Positions 1 through 8,125 of a DNA stretch of 8,354 nt are shown in pieces (the first letter of the stretch is position 1; each line of letters starts with the position of its first letter). Made by a program: the position numbers and the translations under genes. Source of the stretch: Flavobacteriaceae bacterium (GTDB taxonomy: Bacteria > Bacteroidota > Bacteroidia > Flavobacteriales > Flavobacteriaceae); NCBI GenBank assembly GCA_018623655.1, contig JAAZVG010000062.1, positions 1 through 8,354 on the forward strand. The letters are read 5' to 3'. The notes under the pieces are model-generated. The model searched no databases. It worked only from the letters and a program-made list of their open reading frames with translations, and was not told where the DNA came from.

Positions 1-2493
1 GATTCTGGTGGTGACCCAAGTTATGAACCATCTATTTCAGGAGGTGGAATAACTGATATTAACCCTGATGACGTAGAGTCTATTACCGTTCTAAAGGGAC
101 CGAGTGCGGCAGCACTTTATGGCTCAAGGGCGGGAAATGGTGTGATTTTAATTACAACTAAAAAAGGATCAAGATCAAATAGACTTGGCGTTTCAGTAAA
201 AACCAACCTATATGTTGACAACCCAATGCTGTTACCTGACTACCAAAATGAATATGGACAAGGAACACTTGGAAATGCATTTCCAGATAGAGGTTCTGGC
301 ACAGCCTGGACAGGCGATTCTTGGGGAGGTAAACTAGATGGCTCATCTAAACCTTATTACAACGGGTCAATGAGATCCTATTCTGCTCAGCCAAATAACG
401 TTGAAAACTTTTTTAGATCTGCTGTTCGTAATATAACCTCTGTTTCAGTAGACAAAGGATCAGAAAGTGGATCTGTTCGTCTTTCTTATACTAATAATTC
501 ATCTGAATCTATGATCGAGAATTCAGATTTGGAGAGTCATAACTTTAACCTTAGAGCTGTCACTAATCTTTCAGATAAATTAAGTGTAGATGCAAAAGCG
601 ACTTATTTTACCCAGGAAGTTTCGAATAGAGCATCTACTACAGGCGCTCAGGGTTTGTTGGGTTATGTTTACAGAACTCCAAGAAATATCATAATGGATG
701 ATTTGCGAGATTATCAGATGGATAGTCCCGCAACTCCAGAAGAATTTGGAGTTATTAAGTATGACGATGGCTTATCAGGAAATCCCTATTGGATGACTTT
801 TCATGACGAAAATACAGTTCGTCGTAATAGATTTCTCGGATTTTTAAAAGTAGACTATACTTTTACCGATTGGTTAAGCGCTTTTGTCAGAGTTGGTGCG
901 GATGTAACTAATTTAAGAGACAGAACAGTTCACAAACCTGGGAGACACTTCAATCCTAATGGTTTTATGCGGTTGGCCGAAAACACCTTCGGAGAACTAA
1001 ACTCTGAATTTTTAATCACTGCAAATCACGATATAACTGACAAACTGAATGTTATAGCTAATGCAGGTGGAAATATGTCTAAGAGAACTTTTGAAGGTAT
1101 GGTCAATGGTGGAGGAAATTTTAAAGTTCCGACAAGATTTTTCCTTGCAAATTTAAGTGAACCATCTCCTCCTCTAGAATTTCCGCAGTCTATTAAAAAA
1201 GTGAATTCACTTTATGGCTCTGTGAATCTGGCATATGATAATTTCCTATATCTCGACGTTTCTACTCGAAATGATTGGTCATCTACTCTTAGCGCCGACA
1301 ACCGCTCATATATGTATAGCTCTGCTAGTTTATCTGCATTGGTACATCAGTTTATAGATCCTGAACAAAAAGTTTTCAATCTTGTAAAATTACGTGGAAG
1401 TGTGGCAGAAGTTGGTAATGATACAGACCCTTATCAATTAAACCAGACATTCACAGTTCCAGGAACAGGATATCTTGGACTTACAGAACTTCAATTCCCG
1501 GTAGTAAAATTTAACTCAAATCTAAGACCTGAAACAGTTACTTCCACAGAATTTGGAGTAGAATTAAGCATGCTTCAAAATAGACTTTCATTAGATGTTT
1601 CTGTATATGACATCTCTACTGAAGATTTGATTTATGACATACCGGTCCCTGCAGCAACTGGTTTCCAATTTGAAAGATCAAATATTGGATTAATCAGAAA
1701 TAAAGGTGTTGAAATTTCGCTTGGAGCAACCATAGTTCAAACAAGAGACTTCACCTGGGATACCAATATGTTTTATTCATCAAACGAAAATAAAATCGAG
1801 GAGCTTGTTGATGGCTTAGATAGATTCAATTACACAAGATCTACCGATGGTAATATGACAATTGGAGCAACAGTTGGTGGTAGTATTGGAGATATGTATG
1901 GTAAAGAATGGACTGGAGAGGTTGATGCCGACGGTAAACCAATCGCATCAGATCTTGACGTTCTATTAGGAAATGCGCAACCGGATTGGTTGGGTGGAAT
2001 TTCTAACTCCTTAAGATATAAAAACCTCTCACTAAACTTTTTAATTGATGCAAGAATTGGAGGGCAAATTTACTCACAGACCTCTGCAGATTTGGATCGA
2101 GTAGGAGCATCTAAAAGAAGTTTACAGTATCGCGAATCTGGAGTTGTTTTAAGTGGGACAAATACAGCTACAGGTGCCGCAAATACGGTAAATGTATCTG
2201 GCCAAGATTATTGGACTGCGATGTCTGGTATATCCTCTAACTATATTTATGATCAAGATAATATTCGTCTTCGAGAACTTTCTCTTGGATATAGATTCTC
2301 CAATATTGAAAAATTAGGCATACAGAGTGCGAATCTTCAATTGGTGGGTAGAAATTTATTTTTCCTTTCAAAGAGCGCTGAGGACATCGATCCTGAGGTA
2401 ATGCTTGGAACCTCATTAGGTACCCAAGGAATGTCTCATAACCCTATGCCAACAATGAGAAGTATAGGTATGAATTTAACTTTAAACTTTTAA
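1..2493 (+). CDS. SusC/RagA-family TonB-dependent outer-membrane transporter, 5'-truncated by the window edge
   Basis: This outer-membrane beta-barrel transporter would import oligosaccharides (or another nutrient delivered by its SusD partner) into the periplasm using TonB/ExbBD energy. The frame is open from base 1, giving 830 visible residues. It opens inside the plug domain: INPDDVESITVLKG (from base 58) followed by SAAALYGSRAGNGVI is the SusC/RagA plug signature. Barrel hallmarks follow, including NDWSSTL (1270-1290) and LRPETVTSTEFGVEL (1522-1566). The protein ends in LTLNF, with the terminal aromatic residue expected for barrel insertion. Full SusC proteins are usually about 950-1100 residues, so the signal peptide, the carboxypeptidase-regulatory-like domain, the TonB box and the start of the plug are missing. 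The GTG at 142 is an internal valine codon within the plug signature, not a start. The SusD-like gene begins 16 bp after the stop, so the two are almost certainly co-transcribed. Family assignment is secure; the substrate is unknown. Confidence 0.96.
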   Translation, partial: DSGGDPSYEPSISGGGITDINPDDVESITVLKGPSAAALYGSRAGNGVILITTKKGSRSNRLGVSVKTNLYVDNPMLLPDYQNEYGQGTLGNAFPDRGSGTAWTGDSWGGKLDGSSKPYYNGSMRSYSAQPNNVENFFRSAVRNITSVSVDKGSESGSVRLSYTNNSSESMIENSDLESHNFNLRAVTNLSDKLSVDAKATYFTQEVSNRASTTGAQGLLGYVYRTPRNIIMDDLRDYQMDSPATPEEFGVIKYDDGLSGNPYWMTFHDENTVRRNRFLGFLKVDYTFTDWLSAFVRVGADVTNLRDRTVHKPGRHFNPNGFMRLAENTFGELNSEFLITANHDITDKLNVIANAGGNMSKRTFEGMVNGGGNFKVPTRFFLANLSEPSPPLEFPQSIKKVNSLYGSVNLAYDNFLYLDVSTRNDWSSTLSADNRSYMYSSASLSALVHQFIDPEQKVFNLVKLRGSVAEVGNDTDPYQLNQTFTVPGTGYLGLTELQFPVVKFNSNLRPETVTSTEFGVELSMLQNRLSLDVSVYDISTEDLIYDIPVPAATGFQFERSNIGLIRNKGVEISLGATIVQTRDFTWDTNMFYSSNENKIEELVDGLDRFNYTRSTDGNMTIGATVGGSIGDMYGKEWTGEVDADGKPIASDLDVLLGNAQPDWLGGISNSLRYKNLSLNFLIDARIGGQIYSQTSADLDRVGASKRSLQYRESGVVLSGTNTATGAANTVNVSGQDYWTAMSGISSNYIYDQDNIRLRELSLGYRFSNIEKLGIQSANLQLVGRNLFFLSKSAEDIDPEVMLGTSLGTQGMSHNPMPTMRSIGMNLTLNF

Positions 2494-2509
2494 TTAAAAA
2501 TTAAGAATT

Positions 2510-4183
2510 ATGAAAAGAATAGTATTAATCTTCTCTGGATTATTTCTCATTTTTTCAACTTCGTGTACCACGGATTTTGATGAAATAAATGAGCAGCCAG
2601 ATGCGTTATCAGTTGATGACGTGAGTGCAAAATACTTCATTACTAACTTGCAGAAAGGTTTATTCAAACCAACAGCAGGACCCCTATGGTTTGGTCAAAT
2701 TTTTCATCAAGACCAATATGCCGGTCAACATTCAGGAGGGCATACTCAATATGCCTGGGATGGTAATTTCGGATGGGAATACACAAATTGGTTGCAAGAA
2801 GGAACAAATGGTTGGTTAGCGGGCTACAATAGTGGCATAACTTCATTCTTAAATTTTGTGGATGAAGGTGGTACCTTAGAAAATGATCAATATTATGCTA
2901 TTGGATTAATAATGAAAGGTCTTTATTATCAATTATATACTGATCAAGTAGGAATGATTCCTTACTCTGAAGCTTCTGACCCAGATATTACACTCCCAAA
3001 ATACGATGAACAAATCGATATTTATAAAGGTGTGATTTCAGAATTAGATCAAGCGATAGCTATTATTGGTAGTAACACCGTCACAGGCGAAGGCGTGGAT
3101 AAACTTCTTGAAAACGATATTCTCTTCAATGGAGATATGCAGAAATGGAAGCAACTAGCTAATAGTTTAAAACTAAGAATGGCTCTTAGAGCTCATGGCG
3201 CACCTGGAGAAAATTTTGCAGCTAATGCAGCGTCTGAGGCGATCAGTTCTGGAGTATTAGCAGACTCCGATGCCTTATTTACTTCGTTTAATGAGGTAGT
3301 TAATATTTGGGTAGAACACTGTAACTACGGTGATATATATTATGGCTTTGGGGACGCTGGACAGTGGAAAGTGGGTGAACCACTAGTAAACGAATTAAAG
3401 CATAATAACGATCCAAGACTTGGATTAATTTCAAAACCTAGTGCAGGTGGTGAATTAAGTATCGATATCTCTACTGTTAATTCGAATCAAATTAGTTTCT
3501 TAAAAAGTACCCTAGATAATGCTGGTCTTGTTTTAGATTCAGATTATACATGGTCTCAAACTGATAATGAATTAACAATATCAATAGCAGAGAATACTCA
3601 CCACATTGGACTTCCATTACGATTAAGTCCAAATATTAAACCAATTTTTGATGGAAGTTTATTTTCAGCACCTTCTGATGCAGTAACAAATCGATCAAAC
3701 GAAGGAGGAGAGATATTTCCTTTTGTTGTAATGTCTGCTGCTGATAGTCACTTCATGATTGCTGAAGCTATTGTTAAGGGATTAGTTTCTGGAGATGCTT
3801 CATCGCACTATAGTCTAGGGTTGGACCATGCAATGAATTTATGGGGTACTGCAACAACTTCAGACTTTTTAGCTTCAGATATGGGATCATTAACGGGCAC
3901 TCCTGAGGAGCAGCTAGAAAAAATCGCCACTCAAAGATGGATCGCAAACTATACGAATGGTTATGAAGCTTGGGCTATTGTACGCGATACGGGTTATCCA
4001 CTATCAGCGATTACAACCTCAGATGATAGTTCTATCCGTAGTTTATCTGGAATGGATGGAGAATACGCACAACGTTTACGTTATATCGGAAGTGCATACA
4101 CCTCAAACGGTGAGAATGTTCAAGCCGCCAATGCCAAACAAGGACCAGATACGAAAACTACGAAACTGTGGTGGGCTAAATAG
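2510..4183 (+). CDS. SusD/RagB-family nutrient-binding outer-membrane lipoprotein (SusD_2-like)
   Basis: This is the surface substrate-binding partner that caps the SusC channel. The 557-residue protein starts with a lipoprotein signal peptide (K2-R3, hydrophobic core, FSTSC) with the lipidated cysteine at residue 19. The following TTDFDEIN is the usual start of SusD_2-type mature proteins, and its acidic residues fit a Bacteroidota surface-export signal. Family hallmarks in order are YTDQVGMIPYSEA (about 143-155), PKYDEQIDIY (163-172), FNGDMQKWKQLANSLKLRMALR (206-227, TPR-like helices), FMIAEA (415-420), QRWIANYTNGYEAW (475-488), VRDTGYP (491-497) and the C-terminal KLWWAK. Residues around 310-365, between DPRL and HHIGLP, look like a lineage-specific insert. 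The start is fixed by the signal peptide; an A/T-rich leader precedes it with no Shine-Dalgarno, as is normal in this phylum. The ligand cannot be predicted from sequence. Confidence 0.96.
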   Translation: MKRIVLIFSGLFLIFSTSCTTDFDEINEQPDALSVDDVSAKYFITNLQKGLFKPTAGPLWFGQIFHQDQYAGQHSGGHTQYAWDGNFGWEYTNWLQEGTNGWLAGYNSGITSFLNFVDEGGTLENDQYYAIGLIMKGLYYQLYTDQVGMIPYSEASDPDITLPKYDEQIDIYKGVISELDQAIAIIGSNTVTGEGVDKLLENDILFNGDMQKWKQLANSLKLRMALRAHGAPGENFAANAASEAISSGVLADSDALFTSFNEVVNIWVEHCNYGDIYYGFGDAGQWKVGEPLVNELKHNNDPRLGLISKPSAGGELSIDISTVNSNQISFLKSTLDNAGLVLDSDYTWSQTDNELTISIAENTHHIGLPLRLSPNIKPIFDGSLFSAPSDAVTNRSNEGGEIFPFVVMSAADSHFMIAEAIVKGLVSGDASSHYSLGLDHAMNLWGTATTSDFLASDMGSLTGTPEEQLEKIATQRWIANYTNGYEAWAIVRDTGYPLSAITTSDDSSIRSLSGMDGEYAQRLRYIGSAYTSNGENVQAANAKQGPDTKTTKLWWAK

Positions 4184-4203
4184 ATTCAACAACTAGAATT
4201 TTA

Positions 4204-4241
4204 CATTAAAAAAACCTGTTTTCGGACAGGTTTTTTTAATG
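4204..4241 (+). terminator. Intrinsic terminator after the SusCD pair
   Basis: Positions 4204-4219 pair perfectly with 4226-4241 (16 bp). The stem has an A-run of 7 on the 5' arm, a CCTGT/ACAGG core and a T-run of 7 on the 3' arm. The loop TTTCGG can add a T-G wobble that leaves a TTCG tetraloop. It lies 20 bp after the SusD stop and 43 bp before the esterase start. Because A- and T-runs flank the core, it could work in both directions, but no minus-strand gene is seen nearby. Confidence 0.9.
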
Positions 4242-4284
4242 AACGCCATAATCTCTTTTCACTATAATAATCAGCCATATAAAT

Positions 4285-6357
4285 ATGCCTAGACTTAAAA
4301 GTATTTCTTCTTCTATTGCTTTAATAATTATAGTACTTAACATCTCTTGTAATTTATCAAAACAAAAATTAGAAGTATCCTCAATTTTTTCCGATCACAT
4401 GGTACTTCAACAGTTATCAACTGTTCCTATATGGGGAAAGGGAAACCCTGGTGATGAGGTATTCATTCAAACAGGTTGGGGAGATCGTATAAAAGTTGAA
4501 GTTGCAAGTAACGGTCAATGGAACGCAAAATTAAATACCATTTCTTACGGTGGACCGTATTTAATTTCAATTGAAAGTAATTCTGAAAAGGTTATTTATC
4601 AGGATGTTCTTCTGGGAGAAGTATGGCTAGCATCTGGGCAATCAAATATGGAATGGCCAATGGCAGCTGGGGTAGAAAACGGAGAAGAGGAAATGATAAA
4701 TGCCGATTTCAACAATATTAGATTTTTTAATATGCCCTACAATTTAAATGAACAAAATTATAAGTCGGGTAAATGGAAGGTTTGCACTCCTGAAAGTATT
4801 GGCGCTGCTTCTGCAGTTGGATATTTCTTTTCTAAGAAATTACATCAGGAACTAGAAGTGCCAATAGGAATCATATTATCTTCTTGGGGTGGCACTCGTG
4901 TTGAGGCCTGGACTAGTATTAATAAACTATCAGAAACTTCAGTTTCAAGAGATGAGGCTATCGAAATAATAAAAACTGGTGGACCTATTAAAAAGTCTGA
5001 GATGATCAAGACCAAGAATAATAGTATCATTAAGCAAAACGAAGAATATCTAAACTTAAAAAGTTATCCGATACCCTCAAGTATTTCTGAATGGGAAAAA
5101 TTAGATTTAGACGATTTTGAATTTTCGAAAGTAGAATATGATGATTCTAAATGGGACAGCATTGACTGGAGGAAAAAAGAACCAAATTATCTTAATCTAG
5201 AAGATATATTCAATCAAAATGATCTCTCGCATGATGGTGTTGTATGGTTTAGGAGAGCTTTCTCAGTTAATGATTTAACCAGTGACTACAACTTAGTTGC
5301 GGAAAACGGCATAGACGACTATGATTATACCTTTATCAACGGACAACATATTGGAACTACACTCGCATGCTGCATGGGAAGAAATTATCTTGTACCGAAA
5401 GAATTATTGAAAAAGGAAAATAATCTAATTGCAATCAGAATGATTGATGTGATTGGGGATGGAGGATTCAGAGGAAAATTCTATCTAGAATCAGGAAAGG
5501 AAAGAATTGATCTTCAATACGAAAAGTGGAAATTCAAGCATACCTCATTTTATTTAAAAACATCAATACAGCCTCATAAATTCTCATATAGTATTTTGAA
5601 TGATTCTCAACATGAGTTCAACGAAAAGCTTAAGCCCGGGGTTTCAAACACAGAACCTAATAAGTATGGCATCTTATACGAAACAATGATAAAGCCAATT
5701 ATACCATACAAGATCAAAGGTGTCTTATGGTATCAGGGAGAAGAAAATGTGAAAAATTCAGAAGAATATAAAGAGCTTTTCAAAGCAATGATTCATGATT
5801 GGAGATTGAAATGGAACGATAATTTTCCGTTTTATTACGTTCAAATCGCACCTTATTCCTACAATGATGATTTAGAATCGCATCAACTTAGAGAAGCACA
5901 GAGAAAAACGGTAAGTGAAGTAGAAAAAACAGGGATGGTAGTAACAATGGATATTGGAGATGAATTTGACATACACCCAAGAAAAAAGAAGGAGGTTGGA
6001 AATCGGTTAGCTCTATTAGCTTTAAAAAATACTTATGAAAGATTTGAAATTAACGCCGCGGGGCCGCTATTTACACACCATGAAAATCATCAAGGATACC
6101 TCAAAGTATTTTTTGAAAATGTAGGAGAAAAATTGACTCTAGAAAGTAATGAAAGTAACGATTTTGAAGTTTCAGGAATTGATGGTAAATTTTTCCCTGC
6201 GAAGGTCATAGTTAAAGGTGACTATTTAAAAGTATTTTCTGACAGTGTACCATATCCGACCGAAATAAGGTATGGGTGGAAGAACTGGACTAAAGGATCT
6301 CTTTTCAATTCAGCAGGCTTACCTGCATCATCATTCAATTCAATTTCTGACAGATAA
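4285..6357 (+). CDS. Sialate O-acetylesterase-like SGNH carbohydrate esterase, predicted lipoprotein
   Basis: This is probably a carbohydrate O-acetylesterase of the SASA/DUF303 SGNH group, which removes acetyl esters from sialic acids or, in other members, from plant or algal polysaccharides such as xyloglucan. Of its 690 residues, 1-22 form a signal peptide ending LNISC; C22 may be lipidated, although N at -3 makes a weak lipobox. SDHMVLQQ and PIWGKGNPG (36-55) match the family's N-terminal beta domain. GEVWLASGQSNMEWP (111-125) carries the catalytic serine S120. SSWGGTRVEAW (199-209), LWYQGEEN (481-488) and DIHP (562-565; D562, H564) give the remaining SGNH blocks. A jelly-roll, sugar-binding-like domain (about 265-405; DGVVWFRRAF, IDDYDYTFING) interrupts the catalytic domain, as is usual in this family. 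The motif WYQGESN has E487 in place of serine. Residues after C22 (NLSKQK) lack the acidic surface-export pattern, suggesting a periplasmic location. Fold assignment is strong; the acetylated substrate is not known. Confidence 0.92.
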   Translation: MPRLKSISSSIALIIIVLNISCNLSKQKLEVSSIFSDHMVLQQLSTVPIWGKGNPGDEVFIQTGWGDRIKVEVASNGQWNAKLNTISYGGPYLISIESNSEKVIYQDVLLGEVWLASGQSNMEWPMAAGVENGEEEMINADFNNIRFFNMPYNLNEQNYKSGKWKVCTPESIGAASAVGYFFSKKLHQELEVPIGIILSSWGGTRVEAWTSINKLSETSVSRDEAIEIIKTGGPIKKSEMIKTKNNSIIKQNEEYLNLKSYPIPSSISEWEKLDLDDFEFSKVEYDDSKWDSIDWRKKEPNYLNLEDIFNQNDLSHDGVVWFRRAFSVNDLTSDYNLVAENGIDDYDYTFINGQHIGTTLACCMGRNYLVPKELLKKENNLIAIRMIDVIGDGGFRGKFYLESGKERIDLQYEKWKFKHTSFYLKTSIQPHKFSYSILNDSQHEFNEKLKPGVSNTEPNKYGILYETMIKPIIPYKIKGVLWYQGEENVKNSEEYKELFKAMIHDWRLKWNDNFPFYYVQIAPYSYNDDLESHQLREAQRKTVSEVEKTGMVVTMDIGDEFDIHPRKKKEVGNRLALLALKNTYERFEINAAGPLFTHHENHQGYLKVFFENVGEKLTLESNESNDFEVSGIDGKFFPAKVIVKGDYLKVFSDSVPYPTEIRYGWKNWTKGSLFNSAGLPASSFNSISDR

Positions 6358-6405
6358 CTCCTAGCATATTATATCTATAATAACTTAACCCTAATTATAT
6401 TATTC

Positions 6406-6413
6406 TTAATTTG
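6406..6413 (+). promoter_or_regulatory. Weak candidate Bacteroidota -7 box upstream of the regulator
   Basis: TTAATTTG matches seven of eight positions of the Bacteroidota -7 consensus TAnnTTTG, counting the two free positions. It lies 26 bp before the ATG at 6440, which would give a short leader of about 20 nt. No matching TTG -33 element is visible at the expected distance, and the sequence is very AT-rich, so a chance match is likely. The gene may instead be read through from the esterase, since no terminator lies between them. Confidence 0.2.
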
Positions 6414-6439
6414 GAAAAAGCTCAATTAAGAAGATATCA

Positions 6440-8125
6440 ATGATAAAATTTAGGTTGTATTTGGTTTTTCAGTTCTTTATTCTACTTGTTGGAGCGCAAA
6501 ACAATAAATCACTGAATGACTCTATTAGTAAATACCTTTATCTAAACCCGCAGAAAAGTTTAGAATTTGGACTTGAAGCACTGAGTACAGATAATTTGAG
6601 TAATTCTGAACTATATCGAACCCATTATTTATTTGGTCAAAATTTATTTTTACTAGGATTATATGAGGAATCCGTTAAGTACTTGATCCAAGCACAGGAA
6701 TTATACTCGAATTTACCTAAGGCTGAAAAGAAAATATTTCAAGTGGACCACCCATGGATGCTTAACACAATAGGCAACATCTATTACAGAAAAAATAAAC
6801 CCAATTCAGCTAAAGATTATTACAACCAAGCTCTCAGTATTTTCCTAGAGTTAGAAGAAGACGTTAATAATGAAAAGATTTACGGGTTAAATGGCGTTGA
6901 AACTAACTTAGCTCTTCTGAGTATGGAAGAAAAAGAGTACGAACAGGCACTGAAATACTTTCAAACCATATTAGAAAGAAGAGAAAAATCTAAAAAACAG
7001 TCTGATATTATTCTTTCATATACTCAGTTCATGAGCTTCTATTTAGAACTTGAACAATATGAGAAAGCCGATGAATATCTTAATAAGATAAGTGAATTAT
7101 TCAATTCTGATCCAAAATATCAAGAGTTAGAGAATACCTCAGAATTAAAAAAAAATTATCTAACCGCAATGATTGTTTATGCTTCGCACTTAGCTTCTAA
7201 AAACAATCCAGATAAAGTAATTCAGATAATAAATGAATTAAAACCTCTGGCAAAAGCACTTCTTACAGAATATCATGATTTAAATTATTTATTAGCAAAA
7301 ACCTATAACGAAAACGACATTGACGGCGCTAATAAATTGATTAATGAGAATCTAAATATAGAATCTATTGGAATTGAAAGAAAGCTATTGAACTATAACT
7401 TACTTATGGATATTTATGAGAAAGAGATTGATTTTGAAAGTTTGTCGCGGATAAAGGATTCAATATTGTTAAATCAGAATAAAAAAATCAGTGCTTTAAG
7501 TAAAGTCGATAATGTTGAGAATTTAATTACTCTCGCCGATAAGCAAAGAGAAATATCTGATAAAGAATTGCGTTTTAACAGGACGATTCTCTCATTCATT
7601 GGTGCCATCGTCTTATTAATTTTTGGGTTGATGCTACTTCGATTCAACCTTAAATTTCAGCAGGAAAAAAATAAAGTTTTAGAATTAGAAAAGCTACAAG
7701 TTGTAAACGAACTCAACACCAAAAAAAGAGAGCTTTTTAGTAAAACTAATTATATCCTTCAAAGAAACGACTACCTCAAAAGCTTGTTAGAACAAGTGAA
7801 CCAAACCAAGCCAGGTGAAGACTTACCTAATCGAATTAAGAGGCAAATTTCGAAAATAATAAGTTCTAATGTAGTCCATGAAGAATTTGATAAAAAATTT
7901 GTTGAGGTATTCCCTCAATTTTATAAGGAATTAAACTCGAGATATACGCTATCAAAAACCGATTTCAGACTCGTTGCCTATATTAAAATGAATAAGAGTA
8001 ATAATGAAATAGCCCAGATATCAGGTATTTCATTAAGAACTGTTCAAAGTCAAAGATATAGGCTAGCTAAAAAACTTAACCTTCCTAAAGGCCAAGACTT
8101 AAATACATTCATATTCAGTATCTGA
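6440..8125 (+). CDS. Transmembrane TPR-containing transcriptional regulator with C-terminal LuxR/GerE-like HTH
   Basis: This is a predicted one-component envelope-to-DNA regulator. Of 561 residues, about 1-19 are a signal sequence (ending LLVGAQ). Residues about 25-375 are helical with degenerate tetratricopeptide repeats, for example around 105-135 (LNTIGNIYYRKNKPNSAKDYYNQAL) and 155-180 (LALLSMEEKEYEQALKYFQ), and should lie in the periplasm. One membrane segment (about 383-401, FIGAIVLLIFGLMLL) leads into a cytoplasmic coiled coil (about 404-455). The C-terminus, LSKTDFRLVAYIKMNKS then NNEIAQISGISLRTVQSQRYRLAKKL (504-546), is a LuxR/GerE-like helix-turn-helix with recognition helix near 531-546. 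No kinase or receiver domain is present. This architecture recurs in Bacteroidota. It is 82 bp from the esterase on the same strand, so a role in controlling this locus is plausible but inferred from position only. The target DNA and signal are unknown. Confidence 0.9.
   Translation: MIKFRLYLVFQFFILLVGAQNNKSLNDSISKYLYLNPQKSLEFGLEALSTDNLSNSELYRTHYLFGQNLFLLGLYEESVKYLIQAQELYSNLPKAEKKIFQVDHPWMLNTIGNIYYRKNKPNSAKDYYNQALSIFLELEEDVNNEKIYGLNGVETNLALLSMEEKEYEQALKYFQTILERREKSKKQSDIILSYTQFMSFYLELEQYEKADEYLNKISELFNSDPKYQELENTSELKKNYLTAMIVYASHLASKNNPDKVIQIINELKPLAKALLTEYHDLNYLLAKTYNENDIDGANKLINENLNIESIGIERKLLNYNLLMDIYEKEIDFESLSRIKDSILLNQNKKISALSKVDNVENLITLADKQREISDKELRFNRTILSFIGAIVLLIFGLMLLRFNLKFQQEKNKVLELEKLQVVNELNTKKRELFSKTNYILQRNDYLKSLLEQVNQTKPGEDLPNRIKRQISKIISSNVVHEEFDKKFVEVFPQFYKELNSRYTLSKTDFRLVAYIKMNKSNNEIAQISGISLRTVQSQRYRLAKKLNLPKGQDLNTFIFSI

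Noticed and set aside
158..346. Minus-strand open frame inside the SusC-like gene
   Set aside because: It lies wholly within a well-supported + strand gene and its product shows no recognisable features.
2625..2846. Overlapping open frames on both strands inside the SusD-like gene
   Set aside because: Both are shadows of the SusD-like reading frame, short and without motifs or plausible start context.
3957..4196. Alternative-frame + strand open frame at the SusD 3' end
   Set aside because: It overlaps the conserved SusD C-terminus (including WWAK) in another frame and shows no domain.
4263..4268. TATAAT just upstream of the esterase
   Set aside because: It resembles the enterobacterial -10 box, but Bacteroidota use TAnnTTTG. 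No -33 partner is seen and the region is AT-rich.
4845..5030. Minus-strand open frame with hydrophobic residues inside the esterase
   Set aside because: It is antisense to the conserved SSWGGTRVEAW region; the hydrophobic start is a by-product of antisense reading of that AT-rich coding sequence.
6313..6326. GCAGG-CTTA-CCTGC hairpin near the end of the esterase
   Set aside because: It is only 5 bp, lies within the coding sequence and has no following T-run, so it is not supported as a terminator.
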